Shown: piece after piece, positions 1-7,680 of the stretch
Position numbering within the stretch: the first letter of the stretch is position 1
How the letters are laid out: each line of letters opens with the position of its first letter
Assembly (NCBI GenBank): GCA_026710795.1
Contig: JAPOQK010000034.1
Span: 1 to 64,000 of the forward strand
Source: Candidatus Poribacteria bacterium
GTDB taxonomy: Bacteria > Poribacteria > WGA-4E > WGA-3G
DNA: 64,000 nucleotides
Direction: 5' to 3'
Program-made: the position numbers and the translations under genes
Notes under the pieces: generated by a model
What the model was told of the DNA's origin: nothing
Database searches by the model: none
The model's input: only the letters and a program-made list of their open reading frames with translations

Positions 1-41
1 ACGGTAACTTTTGGTATTTTTCACTGGTTTTAGTTACTGTC

Positions 42-114
42 TGAGTTTAGGGGTTGTTTTCATCGGTTTTTTTGAATGTAAAAAAAAAGAAAAACGGTAA
101 CCTTTGTTCTGCTT
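42..114 (+). repeat. Diverged direct repeat, copy A
   Basis: Begins GAGTTTAGGGGTTGTTTT and ends in a GAAAAACGGTAACC block. The same order of words recurs at 448-512 (GAGTTTATGGGTTGTTTTTA ... GAAAAACTGTATC). In each copy the end block (ACGGTAAC or GATACAG) also occurs at the start of the surrounding unit, so each may once have had matching ends. Origin unknown. Confidence 0.5.
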
Positions 115-153
115 GATTTTGTCTGTTTTTCAGCCATTTTGAATTGTCTAATA

Positions 154-308
154 TAACTCAAGTTGCTACCTACAAAATTTTAGACATGCGGATACTGTTT
201 TAATGAAAAAAGGTATTATTCTCGAAAATATTGTAGCCAAACTGTTCGTTTGCGTCTATTCGGACACAATCTAACAGATTGTGCTACATTATATAGCAAC
301 TTGAGTTA
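154..308 (+). mobile_element. MITE-like element with 15-bp terminal inverted repeats
   Basis: TAACTCAAGTTGCTA at 154-168 is the exact reverse complement of 294-308. The 155-bp interior has no coding potential and contains a perfect hairpin CACAATCT/AGATTGTG (265-272/276-283). Most of the interior recurs in inverted orientation at 14087-14208. Perfect terminal inverted repeats plus a second copy fit a non-autonomous miniature transposable element. No transposase is present in the window. Confidence 0.7.
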
Positions 309-315
309 ATATACT

Positions 316-350
316 GTCGGAGGTCGCTTCGCTCGCTCCGACCTACGAAT
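316..350. repeat. REP-like hairpin GTCGGA...TCCGAC, copy 1
   Basis: GTCGGA (316-321) pairs with TCCGAC (337-342) around a GC-rich core, followed by CTACGAAT. A nearly identical copy lies at 555-589, a partial head at 525-535 and a related one at 15889-15922. It is short, palindromic, intergenic and dispersed. Confidence 0.7.
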
Positions 351-447
351 CGTGTTATTTTTCTCCGTTTTAAAAAGATACAGTTTTGTGCCTTTTTTTA
401 CATGACTGTATCTTTACTGTGTTGTAGTCTGGTTGTTGTGCCTGCCT

Positions 448-512
448 GAGTTTATGGGTTGTTTTTACCGGTTTACTGTGTAATAAAAAACTTGAAAAAC
501 TGTATCTTTTGT
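448..512 (+). repeat. Diverged direct repeat, copy B
   Basis: Partner of 42-114: GAGTTTATGGGTTG..., then a GGTTT block, then GAAAAACTGTATCTTTTGT. The flanking GATACAG (377-383) matches, with changes, the block at the end of the copy. Confidence 0.5.
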
Positions 513-554
513 TTTTGGCTATTTGTCGGAGGTCGGTTCTACAGAATGTAAGAT

Positions 555-589
555 GTCGGAGGTCGCTGCGCTCGCTCCGACCTACGAAT
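555..589. repeat. REP-like hairpin GTCGGA...TCCGAC, copy 2
   Basis: Differs from 316-350 mainly in the apex (GCTGCGC versus GCTTCGC). Same stem and same CTACGAAT tail. Confidence 0.7.
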
Positions 590-757
590 ACGGTTATGTT
601 GGGTTTGTATGTGGTTTTGTTTTTCATAGTGATAGTATTATAACACGGGTTGTTGAGGGTTGGAAGGGGGACGTGGGGTTCAGAACAATATGTTTCATGT
701 ATGTTTCATGTAGTTTTCAGTTTTCAGTTTTTGGGATTGTCTGAACCAGGATTTACC

Positions 758-795
758 AAATCAACGGTATGAATGCCTTTTGGCATTCCCCGGGA
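758..795. repeat. Dispersed hairpin repeat GAATGCC-TTTT-GGCATTC, copy 1
   Basis: AAATCAACGGTATGAATGCC runs into a 7-bp stem with a TTTT loop. A near copy occurs inverted at 35661-35696 with compensatory changes in the stem (GAATACC/GGTATTC). Covariation of the stem suggests that the hairpin is what is maintained. Confidence 0.65.
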
Positions 796-1048
796 TTTCA
801 GGATTAGCAAGATAAGAAAAGAGGATATTTTGTCTGAATCGCTGAAGGCACAGAGGACACTGAAGGGGTTTTTGGTATATTGGTGTAGTTTTTCAAAAGT
901 ATAGTGTATGGGTAGGATACGGATTTCTGTGTACTTCTGTGTTCTTCGCGCTTTCCGTGATTCTGACAGAAAATACATGCGAAGATATCTACACACATGA
1001 ACCTGTACATGAATTTACACTACTATATTACATTATCTAATCAGGTTC

Positions 1049-1651
1049 CTACTGTGTATTGTCTTTGACGTATTTCCACCCATCAATTAACACAGGAAAT
1101 CCACGTATTAGACACATAACAACAGCAATAATTGCAATAACAAAGGTTGTCGTTGAAAAAATTTCAGTGATTGAGTTATCAAGTTGAGATTCCTCAAGGA
1201 TAGGTACGGTAGCGAGGAAAAGGAAGGCAACAACTTTGGTAAAACCGTATAAGAATCTGGAAAAACGGGAACTTGTCAGGGCACGTGTCCAAGGTATAGT
1301 CATCATCTCAAACGCTGTTTTGCCATCTGTGAGTGCAATACTCCGTATGCCATCAATTAAAAAGCCACGTGACACAACAGCAATGGGCATCCAGACCGGG
1401 ATTAAATCAATATAAGCAAAGTAAATCCAGAATACATTTTCAACGACCCTATCAGCTGCAATATCAAAAACTGCACCGAAAGTAGAGGTTTCACCTCGTT
1501 TTCGAGCAACGATACCATCAACGGTATCAAGTAAAAATATAATAAATATTGCTATGACACATGCAATATCTATATAGTAATGTTGACCAAAGACGGCAAG
1601 GACAACGAAAGTTAAAAACAGACGAAATAATGTAATAGCGTTTGCTGACAT
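1049..1651 (-). CDS. CDP-alcohol phosphatidyltransferase family membrane protein
   Basis: 200 aa. Residues 42-67 carry the complete family motif D(x2)DG(x2)AR(x8)G(x3)D(x3)D: D42, D45, G46, A49-R50, G59, D63 and D67. This is the metal- and CDP-binding site of enzymes joining a CDP-linked lipid (or CDP-alcohol) to an alcohol, as in PgsA and PssA. The N-terminal NAITLFRL resembles the start of these proteins. Several hydrophobic helices follow (about 12-40, 70-95, 130-150, 165-190). GGAG lies 11 bases before the ATG. The acceptor cannot be read from sequence; phosphatidylglycerol-phosphate synthase or a relative is possible. It stands alone between gene-free stretches. Confidence 0.85.
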   Translation of the reverse strand: MSANAITLFRLFLTFVVLAVFGQHYYIDIACVIAIFIIFLLDTVDGIVARKRGETSTFGAVFDIAADRVVENVFWIYFAYIDLIPVWMPIAVVSRGFLIDGIRSIALTDGKTAFEMMTIPWTRALTSSRFSRFLYGFTKVVAFLFLATVPILEESQLDNSITEIFSTTTFVIAIIAVVMCLIRGFPVLIDGWKYVKDNTQ

Positions 1652-1872
1652 AAAATATATACTCCAGATTCTGTATCAATGTGACCTATATTTTAGCAGA
1701 TACAAGTATACATATCAATTAATTTTGTGGGAATGTAAGAACACGTGATAATATCCGCCCAAATGCTAATCTTGAAAACCATAATCCCCTTCTGTATTCT
1801 CCGCGTTTTCTGTGCTGTCCGCGATTCTGACAGAATACTTGACAAAACTTTACACCCCTTTTAGATTTTCGC

Positions 1873-1902
1873 TTGACTTCTAACAGAAAAATAAGATAAA
1901 AT
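1873..1902 (+). promoter_or_regulatory. Sigma70-type promoter for the Gfo/Idh gene
   Basis: TTGACT (1873-1878), 18-base spacer, TAAAAT (1897-1902), about 33 bases before the ATG at 1935. The -10 form TAAAAT recurs at several gene starts in this window. Confidence 0.6.
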
Positions 1903-1934
1903 CTATAGAATAAAATAGTGACGAGGAGAAGTAT

Positions 1935-2993
1935 ATGAGAACAGTCAAATTAGGTTTAATTGGTGCTGGTGGTATTTCACAAGCACATTGTGGTACGCTT
2001 GAGAAGATAAAAGGCACAGAAATAATCGCAGCAGCAGATCTGGCTCCTGCCAATTTAGAACGAGCCAAAGAAAAATGGGGCATAAAAAACACATTTTCTG
2101 ATTATAACGAAATGCTCAAAATGGATGAAATTGAGGCAGTGTATGTCTGTACCCCGACAGGTGTGCATTCAGCACCAACCGTTGCTGCACTAAATGCAGG
2201 TAAACATGTGTTCTGTGAAAAGCCAATGGAAGCAACATTGGACGCAGCAGCTGCTATGTGGCGCGCATCTGTAGAAAATGATAAAATACTTATGATCGGT
2301 CTAAAACTCCGTTATTCCCCTCAAGTCATCAAGGCGAAAGAGATAGTCGACGCTGGAACACTTGGCGATATATACTATGTTGAAACCGTTGCAGACAGAC
2401 GACGTGGAAATCCCGGTGGGAGTTTCATCCGCAAAGCAACTGCTGGCTTAGGAGCATCCGCAGACATCGGAGTCTACGCTTTGGATACAGCACTCTATCT
2501 AATGGGACACCCAAAACCTGTTGCTGTCTCTGGTATTACTTCTAATTATCTTAGTCTACACAACACCTGGAATGCCGCACTTAAAGAGACAGAAGTAGAA
2601 GACTTTGGAGTCGGTTGGGTTGTTTTTGAAAACGGTGCGCGCATGGTTTTCAAAACTTGTTGGTGTATGAATATGGATTCACTCGGTGGAACCATTTTCC
2701 TCGGTAAAAAAGCTGGACTCAGAATCGGTATCGGTGAAGTCCGAGGTCCACAAGAAGGTGTTCGCGTTTATGGTGATAAAGATGGACAGATTCATGACGA
2801 AACATACACTGACTTTGAATCCGTAAGTGTCTTCCACGAAGAAGATAGTGCATTTATTGATGCAGTACGCGAAGGAAAACCTTCACCTATTGACCCTTAT
2901 GGTGTTCTACTAACAAACGTGATTATTCAGGGAGTCATTGATTCCTCAGAAGCAGGTGGACGAGAAGTAGAAGTTACGGTGCCAACATCGTAA
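1935..2993 (+). CDS. Gfo/Idh/MocA family oxidoreductase
   Basis: 352 aa, probably a cytoplasmic NAD(P)-dependent dehydrogenase acting on a sugar or cyclitol. The Rossmann motif GLIGAGGISQAH is at residues 7-18 and the family EKP motif at 95-97 (K96 is the usual catalytic lysine). The DxGxYxxD region is at 177-184, where Tyr181 replaces the His common in inositol dehydrogenases; glucose-fructose-oxidoreductase-like members share this form. The C-terminal half is the typical alpha/beta dimerisation domain. GAGGAG sits 7 bases before the ATG, and a -35/-10 pair lies upstream. It is monocistronic. Substrate unknown; sulfatases and oxygenases nearby suggest glycan catabolism. Confidence 0.85.
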   Translation: MRTVKLGLIGAGGISQAHCGTLEKIKGTEIIAAADLAPANLERAKEKWGIKNTFSDYNEMLKMDEIEAVYVCTPTGVHSAPTVAALNAGKHVFCEKPMEATLDAAAAMWRASVENDKILMIGLKLRYSPQVIKAKEIVDAGTLGDIYYVETVADRRRGNPGGSFIRKATAGLGASADIGVYALDTALYLMGHPKPVAVSGITSNYLSLHNTWNAALKETEVEDFGVGWVVFENGARMVFKTCWCMNMDSLGGTIFLGKKAGLRIGIGEVRGPQEGVRVYGDKDGQIHDETYTDFESVSVFHEEDSAFIDAVREGKPSPIDPYGVLLTNVIIQGVIDSSEAGGREVEVTVPTS

Positions 2994-3053
2994 CTATACG
3001 ATTTGACTATCCTTTCAACTTTGGAAGACTCAATATATAATATAAGTGTGGTG

Positions 3054-3122
3054 GAGAAAACCCGAAATTTTGTCTTTTACAATATAAACCCGCTTACACA
3101 TACATCAAAAACGGGTTTTCTC
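3054..3122 (+). promoter_or_regulatory. Inverted repeat before the first RDD-PspA gene with alternative pairing
   Basis: GAGAAAACCCG (3054-3064) pairs perfectly with CGGGTTTTCTC (3112-3122). A second AAACCCG at 3086-3092 could pair with the same 3' arm. The structure ends 22 bases before the ATG at 3145. It may be the terminator of the upstream gene or a leader with two exclusive folds. Confidence 0.45.
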
Positions 3123-3144
3123 AATATTATGAGGATTGCCTATA

Positions 3145-4191
3145 ATGAACTTAATTGAAATTGCAGGGAAAAAATTAAAATTAGGTTCCAGAATGGCTCG
3201 GATGTTCGCGCTCTTCCTGGATGGGATGATTACATTTTGGGCAGCCGTGATTGCGACTTCAATCATTGGAGCTATGTTTCGAATCAGTGGTAATTGGCTA
3301 ATGTTCTTTCTATATACAGGATTATGGAGCGCAGGTCTACTGTTTATGGATGGATTCAAAAACGGACAAGGTCTTGGTAAGCGACTTCTGTCTTTACAAG
3401 TTATCCGATTGAAAGATGGAAAACCGTGTACCTTTAAAGACTCATTCATACGTCGTCTCACATGCTTATTCCAACCGTTTGATATGCTTTTTTCACTTGG
3501 GGACAAAAAGCAGCGGATGGGAGATAAATTTGCTGAAACGGTTGTTGTCAAATATGAACCTCACGTAGAAAGTGTTCCCATCCAAACAGAAGATCCTGAA
3601 AAGGTATTAGACAACGCAATCGACGAGATTTCGAGCCGTTTAGCGGAAGCAAGAGAAAAAGTTGCTGCATCAATCGGAATCGAAAAGCAGTTCCAAAACG
3701 CTTATGAAGGTGCTCTTATCCAAGCAGAAAGGTGTGAAGAACGCGCTACTATTGCTATCAAAGCTGAACGCGAAGACTTAGCAAGAGAAGATATCGCACA
3801 ACGAAATGAATACAGACAACTCGCTGAACGATACAAAACACAGTGGGAAGAACAAAAACATGTCGTAACAGAACTAACAAATCTGCTTGAAACGTTAACA
3901 ATGAAGACCGAAGAAGCAGAAAGAAAAAGAGATGTTCTCATAGCACAACAAAGAAATGTTGACGCACAAAAACATTTGCAGCAGACTTTGACAGAAGTCC
4001 AGGACGGTGCAGCGTTTGAAATAATCCAACGGATGGAACAAAATGTGAGTGAAGCTGCAACATTAGCAAAAGCAGCAGCTGATGTTGATAGTGATCTATC
4101 AGACACCAAACTTAATCGAGAATTTTCAGATTATGCTGAAGAAGCATCTATAGACAACGACTTAGCAGATTTAAAAGCAAAATTACAATAA
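3145..4191 (+). CDS. RDD-PspA fusion protein, copy 1
   Basis: 348 aa. Residues about 12-140 are an RDD membrane domain: SRMARMFALFLD, two to three hydrophobic helices, then QRMGDKFAETVVV, matching the usual KQRLGDKLAGTVVV ending. Residues about 155-348 are predominantly coiled coil and match PspA/IM30: the core ERATIAIKAEREDLARED and the ending LNREFSDYAEEASIDNDLAD follow the PspA core and C-terminal helix closely. Known PspA/Vipp1 proteins are soluble and bind stressed membranes as oligomers; here the domain appears tethered to the membrane. GAGGA lies 9 bases before this ATG; a TTG at 3136 directly abutting the SD is less likely. A paralogue follows at 4318. Confidence 0.8.
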   Translation: MNLIEIAGKKLKLGSRMARMFALFLDGMITFWAAVIATSIIGAMFRISGNWLMFFLYTGLWSAGLLFMDGFKNGQGLGKRLLSLQVIRLKDGKPCTFKDSFIRRLTCLFQPFDMLFSLGDKKQRMGDKFAETVVVKYEPHVESVPIQTEDPEKVLDNAIDEISSRLAEAREKVAASIGIEKQFQNAYEGALIQAERCEERATIAIKAEREDLAREDIAQRNEYRQLAERYKTQWEEQKHVVTELTNLLETLTMKTEEAERKRDVLIAQQRNVDAQKHLQQTLTEVQDGAAFEIIQRMEQNVSEAATLAKAAADVDSDLSDTKLNREFSDYAEEASIDNDLADLKAKLQ

Positions 4192-4317
4192 CGTTAACCG
4201 CGTCCCGTACTCTGGTTTTACATTTCACATAACAGTGTTGTTAGTTCCATTACTGCTTACATAACCCAACAATCCAATTTATCACCCTTTTAATCTCTAC
4301 ATTTCAGAGTTACATTT

Positions 4318-5421
4318 ATGTCAATAGTTAGAATTGCTGGAGAGAAATTCAAATTAGCATCTCGTTGGGCAAGGTTCGGTGCGTTTTTGCTGGACATCGG
4401 TTTCTTGGTGTTCTGTCAAGGAGTGTTATGGCTAATAGGTCTATTACAATCTGTAATGTTCACAGATCATAGCGAATATATGATGTTTGGTGAGGATCCC
4501 GCAGTAGTTACCTTCTTTGTCCTAAGCATTTTATTGTGGAATTACGGTTATTTTTTTATGGATGGACGTGATAATGGGGGAGGCTTCGGAAAGAAATTAC
4601 TGTCCCTAAAAATTATCCGTTTGAAGGATGGAGAACAAGCAAACTATAAAGATGCGTTCGTTAGACGTTTCGCTGCCATATTTCAACCTATTGACTGGCT
4701 TTTTGCTTTAGGTAAGGGCAGACAGCGAATGGGTGATAAACTCGCGAAAACAGTTGTTGTCAAATTAGATTCTCCAAATGTTGAAATTGTAACCGAAGAA
4801 GAAACAGAAGAGAATGAAACTGATCTGGAAAAAGTGTTAGAGGATGTCATTCTGGAAATTACAAACCGATTCTCAGAAGCAAAGCAGAAGGTTGACGCAT
4901 CCATTGGAATAGAAAAACAATTTCAAAATGCACACGATGGGGCAATAGCACAAGCAGAAAAATGTGAAGAACGAGCCGTTATCTCACTTAAGGCGGGACG
5001 TGAAGATTTGGCAAAGGAAGACCTCGCACAACGAAATGAATATAGACAAATCGCAAACCGATATAAAGAACAGTGGGAAGAACAGAAAAGGACAGTCGAA
5101 CACCTCACAACACTTCTTGACACACTACAGCAAAAAACCCAACAGACACAACGAGAAAGAGAAGTTGTAATCGCACAACACAAAAATGTTGACGCACAGG
5201 AACACTTGCAACAAACCCTTACAGAACTGCAGGAAAATAAGGCTTTTGAGATGCTTAAGAAAATGGGGCAAAATGTTACTGAAGCTGCTGCCCTTGCAAA
5301 AGCTGCATCTGAAGTAGATGTTGAATTCCAAGATGTAGAACTAAATCGTGAATTTGCAAATTACGCAGAGGACGAAGCAATTAACAAAGATCTTGCAGAA
5401 TTAAAGGAGAGATTACAATAA
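4318..5421 (+). CDS. RDD-PspA fusion protein, copy 2
   Basis: 367 aa, tandem paralogue of the gene at 3145. The RDD domain runs from about 12 to 145 (SRWARFGAFLLD near the start, then hydrophobic helices, ending QRMGDKLAKTVVV). A short acidic linker (EEETEENETDLEK) follows, then a PspA/IM30 coiled coil from about 165 to 367: ERAVISLKAGREDLAKEDL and the terminal LNREFANYAEDEAINKDLAE. The PspA half is better conserved between the copies than the membrane half, suggesting they co-assemble through it. The 126-base gap after copy 1 has no obvious terminator, so co-transcription is possible. The SD is weak (AGAG). Likely role is membrane integrity or envelope stress; no psp regulator gene is seen nearby. 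Confidence 0.8.
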   Translation: MSIVRIAGEKFKLASRWARFGAFLLDIGFLVFCQGVLWLIGLLQSVMFTDHSEYMMFGEDPAVVTFFVLSILLWNYGYFFMDGRDNGGGFGKKLLSLKIIRLKDGEQANYKDAFVRRFAAIFQPIDWLFALGKGRQRMGDKLAKTVVVKLDSPNVEIVTEEETEENETDLEKVLEDVILEITNRFSEAKQKVDASIGIEKQFQNAHDGAIAQAEKCEERAVISLKAGREDLAKEDLAQRNEYRQIANRYKEQWEEQKRTVEHLTTLLDTLQQKTQQTQREREVVIAQHKNVDAQEHLQQTLTELQENKAFEMLKKMGQNVTEAAALAKAASEVDVEFQDVELNREFANYAEDEAINKDLAELKERLQ

Positions 5422-5454
5422 GAGGAATAAATAGTTATTTCCTTGGTGTATACT

Positions 5455-6921
5455 ATGGATAATCAAAAACTACCGAATATCGTTTTTATAATGGCAGATG
5501 ATATGGGTTATGGTGATGTTGGCTGCTATAATCCAGATTCAAAAATACCCACCCCAAATATGGATCAACTTGCACAAGAAGGGATCCGCTTCACTGACGC
5601 ACATTCCCCATCCGCAGTTTGCACACCTACGCGATATGGTGTCCTTACAGGTAGATATTGCTGGCGAAGCCGACTAAAACGAGGTGTGCTTTACGGATAT
5701 GAACCCGCTTTGATTGAGCCTGACCGCTTGACTGTACCAAGTATGTTAAAAAAATCAGGATACAACACAGCGTGTATTGGAAAGTGGCATTTAGGTATCG
5801 GTTTTTCAACAAAACCGGAATACGATTACGATTTTGATGCACCACTACCTTGGGGTAACGCGAAACGTGAGTTGGAAGAAAATATAGATTTTCACGCACC
5901 TTTGACAGGTGGTCCAACTGATATCGGTTTTGATTATTTCTACGGAACTGCAGGATGTCCAACGTGTCAACCACCTTATGGATTTATAGAGAATGAATCT
6001 TTTGTTGAAATACCGAGTGAATACCGCGGAGAACCAGATTTTACTGGTCGCCCCGGAATGACCGCACCAAGTTGGCACCACAAAGACGCAGACCCTGTGA
6101 TTGCACAAAAGGCTGTTGAATATATTGATTCACAAGCCGATGAACCATTTTTTCTTTACATGACTCCCTCTGCACCGCATGAACCCTGTGTTGAGGAAGT
6201 AGTGCCAGAATTCGCTCGCGGACAAAGTGACGCAGGACCACGCGGCGATCTGGTCTGGTTAGTAGACTGGATGGTAGGTGAGGTCATGCAGGCTTTAGAT
6301 CGCACAGGAAAAACTGATGATACGCTGATTTTCGTCACCAGTGATAATGGAGCACTACCCGGCGATAGAATTAAAGGTGGTAAAGGTCCTATGCCATACA
6401 ATATTTACGACCACAAATCCTGTGGAGATTGGCGTGGGTACAAAGCACACATCTGGGAAGGTGGACACCGAGAACCTTTGATAGCAAGATGGAACGGGGT
6501 TATTGAACCAAATACTGAATCAGATGCTTTAGTCTGTCTAACAGATCTCATGGAAACATGTGCCGCCATAGTTGAAACGGATGTGCCTGATGATGCTGGA
6601 CAGGACAGTTGCAACATCTTACCTGCACTATTAGGACAAGAAACTATACGACCTCTACGCGAAGCAATCGTACATCATTCCAGCAATGGTGTATTTTCTA
6701 TACGACACAACGAATGGAAACTGGTCATTGGTACGGAGGGTTCTGGAGGTTGGCCCCCACCAAGTGATGGTGGTCCCAAACCAGATTCACCAGGGCAGTT
6801 ATACCATATTTACGACGATCCGTATGAAACAGATAATCAATGGTCTAATCGTCCAGAGATTGTCCAAAAATTAACGAACTTATTGGAGAAGTTTGAACAG
6901 GAAGGTCATAGTAGAATGTAA
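5455..6921 (+). CDS. Sulfatase (Cys-type, formylglycine-dependent)
   Basis: 488 aa. The N-terminal PNIVFIMADDMGYGDVGCY supplies the metal-binding Asp pair (15-16). C56 in CTPTR is the CxPxR site converted to formylglycine. The later TLIFVTSDNG carries the second metal-binding D-N. The C-terminal subdomain includes IYDDPYETDNQ, typical of sulfatases. No signal peptide is visible, so it is either cytoplasmic or misses an upstream start. In-frame TTG (5443) and GTG (5446) precede this ATG; ATG is preferred as family members start just before PNIV. It probably hydrolyses sulfate esters of saccharides. No formylglycine-generating enzyme or radical-SAM maturase is in the window. Confidence 0.88.
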   Translation: MDNQKLPNIVFIMADDMGYGDVGCYNPDSKIPTPNMDQLAQEGIRFTDAHSPSAVCTPTRYGVLTGRYCWRSRLKRGVLYGYEPALIEPDRLTVPSMLKKSGYNTACIGKWHLGIGFSTKPEYDYDFDAPLPWGNAKRELEENIDFHAPLTGGPTDIGFDYFYGTAGCPTCQPPYGFIENESFVEIPSEYRGEPDFTGRPGMTAPSWHHKDADPVIAQKAVEYIDSQADEPFFLYMTPSAPHEPCVEEVVPEFARGQSDAGPRGDLVWLVDWMVGEVMQALDRTGKTDDTLIFVTSDNGALPGDRIKGGKGPMPYNIYDHKSCGDWRGYKAHIWEGGHREPLIARWNGVIEPNTESDALVCLTDLMETCAAIVETDVPDDAGQDSCNILPALLGQETIRPLREAIVHHSSNGVFSIRHNEWKLVIGTEGSGGWPPPSDGGPKPDSPGQLYHIYDDPYETDNQWSNRPEIVQKLTNLLEKFEQEGHSRM

Positions 6922-6924
6922 AGA

Positions 6925-7302
6925 CTACACATCTTCGGATATAAATGGGAGTGTCCGCAACCGAACTCGGTCTTCGGTTACTGTAAGCAAAACACCTTTA
7001 TCTAAGGTAGATTGGTGTTGATGTATTATTTGGACTAACAAATTACCCAAAGTCTGAGGCATAACGTCCTTGGACCGGACTTGAATGACACTTGGACCGT
7101 GTGCATTGGTAGTTGCGAGTAGTGTGCCAAAATCAAGATCTCTTGTAAACACAACATAACCGTTGTCGCGCGCCCACGTCATAATAGTGATATCTTCCGC
7201 TTTAGGGTCACCTATTTCTCTCCAATGAACAGCGTACAATCCGTTTTCGTCAAAGACGTTTACCCACTCAGGAGATAGGTTCATATCAATTAGCACTTTC
7301 AT
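6925..7302 (-). CDS. DUF5615 PIN-like protein (putative toxin)
   Basis: 125 aa. It opens MKVLIDMNLSPEW with an early Asp (D6), followed by DPKAEDITIMTWARDNGYVV and FTRDLDFGTLL. The spaced acidic residues are those of PIN-like nucleases of the DUF5615 family. These usually pair with a DUF433 protein, and that gene lies immediately upstream, overlapping by 17 bases. It ends 3 bases from the convergent sulfatase stop. Toxin activity is inferred from family and pairing; the biochemistry of such pairs is poorly known. Confidence 0.75.
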   Translation of the reverse strand: MKVLIDMNLSPEWVNVFDENGLYAVHWREIGDPKAEDITIMTWARDNGYVVFTRDLDFGTLLATTNAHGPSVIQVRSKDVMPQTLGNLLVQIIHQHQSTLDKGVLLTVTEDRVRLRTLPFISEDV

Positions 7303-7528
7303 AAAGACTTAATGGAATTTCAATCTCTTGAACTCGCCACGCAGCGTAAGAAAGCGATTGACGTATATCCTCTTCTTCCAAGTAAGGGTAGGCTTTCAAA
7401 ATTTCAGTATGAGAATAACCCGAGGCAACTAACCCAACAACTGTTCCAACGGTGACCCGCATACCACGGATACACGCTTTACCACCCATCACTTTTGGAT
7501 TGAATGTGATGCGATTGAGATTTTGCAC
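7286..7528 (-). CDS. DUF433 protein (putative antitoxin)
   Basis: 80 aa from a GTG start. The family pattern is plain: ITFNPKVMGGKACIRGMRVTV, then GLVASGYSHTEILKAYPYL and EEDIRQSLSYAAW, a winged-helix-like DNA-binding unit. AGGAG lies 8 bases before the GTG; a TTG at 7549 is also open but has no such site. It overlaps the DUF5615 gene by 17 bases, so the two are translated together. Likely the antitoxin and autoregulator of the pair. Confidence 0.75.
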   Translation of the reverse strand: MQNLNRITFNPKVMGGKACIRGMRVTVGTVVGLVASGYSHTEILKAYPYLEEEDIRQSLSYAAWRVQEIEIPLSLYESAN

Positions 7529-7572
7529 TGTCTCTTCTCCTATGGTCAAATTTTGTATGTTGCATTATTTTA

Positions 7573-7600
7573 TTGACATATCAACAAAGAGTAGTAAAAT
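7573..7600 (+). promoter_or_regulatory. Promoter for the PhyH-sulfatase group
   Basis: TTGACA (7573-7578), 16-base spacer, TAAAAT (7595-7600). Downstream lie a strong GGAGGGAG (7643-7650) and the PhyH start. Confidence 0.65.
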
Positions 7601-7680
7601 TGTACTCCTAAAGAAATCAAAAGTCAATTAAAACTACCAATTGGAGGGAGAATTAGTTCTTGTATGTAAGGAATATTATT

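Larger units (their letters stand above)
1..1048. other. Gene-free repeat-rich region
   Basis: No open frame here looks like a real gene. Frames are short, lack ribosome binding sites and cross palindromic repeats. The stretch holds two diverged direct repeats, a 155-bp element with terminal inverted repeats, two GTCGGA/TCCGAC hairpins and one GAATGCC/GGCATTC hairpin repeat, each listed separately. A run resembling the words of 936-971 (CGTGATTCTGACAG) recurs at about 1820-1838. It looks like a repeat-collecting intergenic area. Confidence 0.75.

Noticed and set aside
3702-4109. Antisense frame of 135 codons under the first RDD-PspA gene, and similar ones at 3105-3551 and 4923-5183
   Set aside because: Ser/Cys-rich composition typical of the reverse frame of a Glu/Lys/Arg coiled coil.
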